Shown here in pieces: positions 15,254-18,023 of a DNA stretch of 18,023 bases. The stretch is taken from positions 1-18,023 of the forward strand of contig JARKQP010000335.1 of the NCBI GenBank assembly GCA_029974875.1, given 5' to 3'. The number at the start of each line of letters is the position of its first letter. Position 1 is the stretch's first letter. A model generated the notes under the pieces. That model was not told the origin of the DNA. It saw only the letters and a program-made list of their open reading frames with translations, and ran no database searches. Made by a program: the position numbers and the translations under genes. This DNA comes from Mobilitalea sp. GTDB taxonomy: Bacteria; Bacillota_A; Clostridia; Lachnospirales; Lachnospiraceae.

Positions 15254-15413
15254 GATTTTATCCCCTTTTTGTTTGGAAGTAAATCCTTACAGGCTCCAAC
15301 CGGCGCTTTCCTGCTGTATGGAGAACAACCGGCGATATAGCCCCTTTATGTATAATACATATAATGTTCCTTCCAACGTCTTAGTTTTTATTCTGTTGAG
15401 CTTGATAGATAAA
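15254..15413. other. nrdI leader and upstream spacer without a gene
   Basis: This stretch holds the nrdI ribosome binding site, a short palindrome ATGTAT-A-ATACAT (15348-15360) and the repeated word CAACCGGCG (near 15297 and 15325). I see no coding region. It corresponds to the predicted 170-nt leader of the leftward operon. Confidence 0.5.
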
Positions 15414-15429
15414 GTTAGTTAATGCTAAC
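15414..15429. promoter_or_regulatory. Candidate TetR operator at the nrdI promoter
   Basis: GTTAGttaatgCTAAC is an inverted repeat with 5-bp arms and a 6-bp spacer. An identical-arm copy stands before the ABC transporter gene at 16324-16339, and both are preceded by AAA. This copy covers the predicted transcription start of the leftward nrdI operon, a position where a repressor would block transcription. Confidence 0.6.
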
Positions 15430-15431
15430 CT

Positions 15432-15460
15432 ATTGTAGCATACTTTCTTTTTTATTTCCA
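15432..15460 (-). promoter_or_regulatory. Promoter for the nrdI-membrane protein operon
   Basis: On the minus strand, TGGAAA (15460-15455) and TACAAT (15437-15432) are 17 bp apart, with TG one base ahead of the -10 (extended -10). The predicted start is near 15425, inside the GTTAG-N6-CTAAC repeat. The leader to the nrdI ATG would be about 170 nt. Confidence 0.6.
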
Positions 15461-15596
15461 CTCCGTTTGAAAAAATATAATCCAAACCGCATTAACTTTT
15501 CAGAGATTGCTGCAGGAGAAAACGCCTTATTCAAGGGGAAATACAATTTCTAAATCTCGGATATATCCCGATATACCAATTTATTTAAAAATTTTA

Positions 15597-15625
15597 TTGA
15601 CAAATAAGAGGAGGGATATTATATT
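15597..15625 (+). promoter_or_regulatory. Sigma-A promoter for tetR
   Basis: A perfect TTGACA (15597-15602) is followed after 17 bp by TATATT (15620-15625). The predicted start lies near 15632, within a nested palindrome directly downstream of the -10. Confidence 0.85.
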
Positions 15626-15647
15626 GATAGTATTACTATCGATAGTA
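15626..15647. promoter_or_regulatory. Nested palindrome, likely autoregulatory operator of tetR
   Basis: GATAGTA (15626-15632) pairs with TACTATC (15634-15640) around one T, and TACTATC pairs again with GATAGTA (15641-15647), forming two overlapping perfect inverted repeats. They start right after the -10 and cover the transcription start. This is a typical place for TetR autorepression. The arms differ from the GTTAG-N6-CTAAC sites. Confidence 0.6.
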
Positions 15648-15666
15648 CTACTTTCAGGAGGATGTT

Positions 15667-16290
15667 ATGTCTAAGCCATATACAAGCATTGATCCGCGTA
15701 TTTTTGAAGCTGCAAAAGAAGAATTCCTGTCTTGTGGTTATGAAAAAGCTACTACTAATGTAATATGCAAAAACGCCGGGGTGACTTCAGGGGCATTGTA
15801 CAAACGGTATTCCGGGAAAGATGAATTGTTCCGGGCGTTGGTTTCTCCCATAGCCGAGGAATTCAAAAATGCGCTGAAAACGGAACAAAATAATTTTCAT
15901 TCGCTGTCAGATCCGGAGAAAGAGGCCGCTGCGCTTAACCCTGAGACAGAAGCGACAGCTTTTGTCAATTACATCTATGGGCATTTTGATATTTTCAAGT
16001 TGTTAATCGTATGCTCTAAGGGTTCTTCCTATGAAAATTACCTGGATGAATTAGTAGATATTCTTGTTGCTTCTACCATTCGTTTTATGAAAGAAACCGG
16101 GCATGAAGCAATCATACGGGGAAAAGAAGCGACGCCCGAAACCATCCATATTTTAATCAGTTCATATCTGTATGGTTTTTTTGAGCCGGTTACTCATGGT
16201 ATGAGCCGTGAAAAAGCCCGGATTTATACAGAGCAGCTTAAATATTTTTTTGATGTTGGATGGGCTGATATTCTTCGTCTAAAAAAATAA
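15667..16290 (+). CDS. TetR-family transcriptional regulator
   Basis: The 207-residue protein has an N-terminal TetR helix-turn-helix domain (about residues 9-56: RIFEAAKEEFLSCGYEKATTNVICKNAGVTSGALYKRYSGKDELF). A helical ligand-binding and dimerisation domain follows, with no identifiable ligand. It most likely represses its own gene through the palindrome at the promoter. It may also act on the neighbouring ABC gene and divergent nrdI operon through GTTAG-N6-CTAAC sites. ATG 15667 has AGGAGG (15656-15661) five bases upstream. An intrinsic terminator overlaps its stop codon, which separates it from the ABC gene. Confidence 0.93.
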   Translation: MSKPYTSIDPRIFEAAKEEFLSCGYEKATTNVICKNAGVTSGALYKRYSGKDELFRALVSPIAEEFKNALKTEQNNFHSLSDPEKEAAALNPETEATAFVNYIYGHFDIFKLLIVCSKGSSYENYLDELVDILVASTIRFMKETGHEAIIRGKEATPETIHILISSYLYGFFEPVTHGMSREKARIYTEQLKYFFDVGWADILRLKK

Positions 16291-16315
16291 ATGCCCTTAA
16301 AGGCATTTGTTTTTT
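16289..16315 (+). terminator. Intrinsic terminator after tetR
   Basis: AAATGCC (16289-16295) pairs with GGCATTT (16302-16308) around a 6-nt loop. TTTTTT follows at 16310-16315. The stem begins within the tetR TAA stop. Confidence 0.8.
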
Positions 16316-16323
16316 GACCAAAA

Positions 16324-16339
16324 GTTAGCTCCAACTAAC
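16324..16339. promoter_or_regulatory. Candidate TetR operator ahead of the ABC transporter gene
   Basis: GTTAGctccaaCTAAC has the same arms and spacer length as the site at 15414-15429, and here the arms extend to six pairs (AGTTAG/CTAACT). A -35-like TTGACC (16314-16319) lies just upstream, so the site would cover the promoter spacer or start. No convincing -10 could be placed. Confidence 0.55.
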
Positions 16340-16367
16340 TAAAACAGGGATAAGGAGGAAGTAAAAA

Positions 16368-18023
16368 ATGAAGGAAGATGGAGTATTCGCCCGTCTATTC
16401 GGCTACATGGGTAAATTCAAAATTACAATGACGGTTTCCATTATTTTAGCTGCGGTTGCTGCGGTGGTAAATTTAAGCGCATTTGTTTGCGTTTATAATG
16501 TGGCAAAGGAAATTGTCCGATCATCGGGTGATTTCTCAAAATTAAATCAGGCTTACCTGACTGAGCTGGGATGGCGGGCTGTTTTTCTGATTTCAACGGC
16601 CTTTGGAACGTATGGAGTGGCATTGCTCTTCTCGCATATTACAGCGTTCAATACGGTGGCAAAGCTAAGGATTCGGTTGATCGGACATATAGGCCAGCTT
16701 CCGCTGGGATACCATTCCATCAATCCCAGCGGAAAGCAGAGAAAAATTATTGAAAAAAATACGGACAATCTGGAAACGGTGATTGCCCATCAGATACCCG
16801 ATTCTGTTCAATCGGCGGTGCTTCCTGTTGCGTTTTTGGTATTTATGTTTAGGTATGACTGGCGGCTTTCCCTGATTTGCCTGATCCCTATCGTAATTGG
16901 TTTTATTATTCTTGCCTCCATGCTGAAGGGCGCAAGCGAGGGTTTGGCGAGGCAATATCAAAAATCAGCAGAGGACATCAGTAATGCGGCTACAGAATAT
17001 GTGCGCGGGATTTCCGTTGTAAAAGTTTTTGGACAGACAGCAAATTCTTTCCGGCGCTACAGGGCGGCAGTCAAGGAATACAGCGATTATATGACTAAAT
17101 ATGCGCTTTCCATGGAAAATACGGACAGCGCCTACAACGCAATCATTAACGGTATTTTCTTCTTTTTGATACCGGGTGGAATTATTCTATTCAATTTTAG
17201 CGGTAACCCGGAGCGGATGATATTGAGCTTTATCTTTTTTGCCGTACTGGTTCCTGCCGTGGTCACTATTTTAACAAGGATTATGAAAAGCTCCTCCAAT
17301 TTGATGGTTTCAAGATCATCCCTGGATGCCATTGACAAAATCCTAAACGAACAGCCTTTGTCCAAAACAGAAAATCCGAAGGCTCCCGGAGATTATAATA
17401 TCACTTTGGACCATGTTTCCTTTGCTTATGAAGCCGGAGCAGAAAAGGCTCTTGATGATGTTTCTCTTACGATAAAGCAAGGGACGGTTACTGCATTAGT
17501 GGGTGAATCAGGCGGCGGTAAAAGCACAGTTGCCAACCTGATTGCACGATTTTGGGATGTTCAGGACGGTTCCATAAAAATAGGCGGCGTTGACGTCAGG
17601 GACATGGATTACAGTGAATGGATGAAGCAGGTCAGCATCGTGTTCCAGGACACCAATCTTTTCAAGATGTCCATTATAGACAATGTCGCCTTTTACACGC
17701 CGGACGCCTCCAGGGAGGATGTACTGGGCGCACTTCATTCGGCGCAGTGCGATGACATTCTTGAAAAGCTGCCGTATGGGGCAGATACCGTAATAGGAAC
17801 AAAGGGCATTTACCTTTCAGGCGGCGAAATGCAGCGGATTACCTTAGCCCGTGCGATTTTGAAGGATGCTCCTGTCGTACTTCTGGACGAGGCAACGGCC
17901 TTTTCTGATGCGGAAAATGAGCATCTTATCCAAAAGGCACTGGATGAACTGCTTCGCGGGAAAACAGTTCTTATGATTGCCCACCGCCTGTCTACGATTA
18001 TCCATGCTGACCAGATTTGTGTA
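16368..18023 (+). CDS. ABC transporter, fused permease and ATPase (partial, runs off window)
   Basis: The frame is open from ATG 16368 (AAGGAGG at 16352-16358) to the window end, 552 codons without a stop; perhaps 25-40 residues are missing. The N-terminal half (about 1-320) is a six-helix type IV exporter-fold membrane domain. The ATPase domain has Walker A GESGGGKST (379-387), Q-loop VFQDTNLF, signature LSGGE (483-487), Walker B VVLLDEATAFSD (D507, E508) and switch H539. The LSGGE signature with DEATAFSDAENE recalls the YbtPQ/IrtAB group of siderophore-related half-transporters, but substrate and direction are not proven. A partner half-transporter probably follows downstream. Confidence 0.9.
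   Translation, partial: MKEDGVFARLFGYMGKFKITMTVSIILAAVAAVVNLSAFVCVYNVAKEIVRSSGDFSKLNQAYLTELGWRAVFLISTAFGTYGVALLFSHITAFNTVAKLRIRLIGHIGQLPLGYHSINPSGKQRKIIEKNTDNLETVIAHQIPDSVQSAVLPVAFLVFMFRYDWRLSLICLIPIVIGFIILASMLKGASEGLARQYQKSAEDISNAATEYVRGISVVKVFGQTANSFRRYRAAVKEYSDYMTKYALSMENTDSAYNAIINGIFFFLIPGGIILFNFSGNPERMILSFIFFAVLVPAVVTILTRIMKSSSNLMVSRSSLDAIDKILNEQPLSKTENPKAPGDYNITLDHVSFAYEAGAEKALDDVSLTIKQGTVTALVGESGGGKSTVANLIARFWDVQDGSIKIGGVDVRDMDYSEWMKQVSIVFQDTNLFKMSIIDNVAFYTPDASREDVLGALHSAQCDDILEKLPYGADTVIGTKGIYLSGGEMQRITLARAILKDAPVVLLDEATAFSDAENEHLIQKALDELLRGKTVLMIAHRLSTIIHADQICV

Noticed and set aside
1..18023. CRISPR array, tRNA or rRNA genes, insertion sequences
   Set aside because: No regularly spaced repeats, no tRNA cloverleaf, no rRNA segments and no transposase were seen.

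Overview
The window reads as a chromosomal segment from a Gram-positive Clostridia bacterium, most probably a Lachnospiraceae relative. The evidence is the gene order (KOW protein-infA-rpmJ-rpsM-rpsK-rpsD-rpoA-rplQ-ecfA1-ecfA2-ecfT-truA-rplM-rpsI), strong AGGAGG-type ribosome binding sites, sigma-A type promoters, GTG/TTG starts on some core genes and a long L17. This placement is inferred from protein content; no 16S gene is present.

Positions 1-4363 hold the distal end of the large ribosomal protein cluster: a KOW RNA-binding protein, IF-1, L36, S13, S11, S4, RNA polymerase alpha and L17, closed by a strong intrinsic terminator. Unusually, the rpmJ-rpsM gap (346 bp) and the rpsM-rpsK gap (245 bp) are long. 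They carry hairpins, a terminator-like element and an imperfect direct repeat, which suggests internal attenuation or leader-RNA control.

Positions 4440-8904 hold an energy-coupling-factor vitamin transport module (ecfA1, ecfA2, ecfT, with no substrate-binding S component nearby), tRNA pseudouridine synthase truA and an MgtC-family membrane protein. A new promoter and a structured leader then drive rplM-rpsI (8959-9991), which ends in a terminator.

Positions 10300-13961 look accessory. There is an AT-rich AlbA_2/GHKL/winged-helix (Schlafen-like) regulator, a short degraded remnant resembling the start of a SIR2-type NAD-binding gene, a 337-residue protein of uncharacterised family, and an orphan Dam-type adenine methyltransferase. 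The last two are probably cotranscribed.

Positions 13981-18023 hold a possible small regulon. A leftward pair (NrdI-like flavodoxin and an integral membrane protein) faces a rightward TetR-family regulator and a type IV ABC exporter/importer half-transporter that runs off the window. The same inverted repeat, GTTAG-N6-CTAAC, occurs at the putative transcription start of the flavodoxin operon and just ahead of the ABC gene. A separate nested palindrome sits at the start of the tetR transcript. This links a flavodoxin, a membrane protein and an ABC transporter to one control circuit and is the most interesting new observation here.
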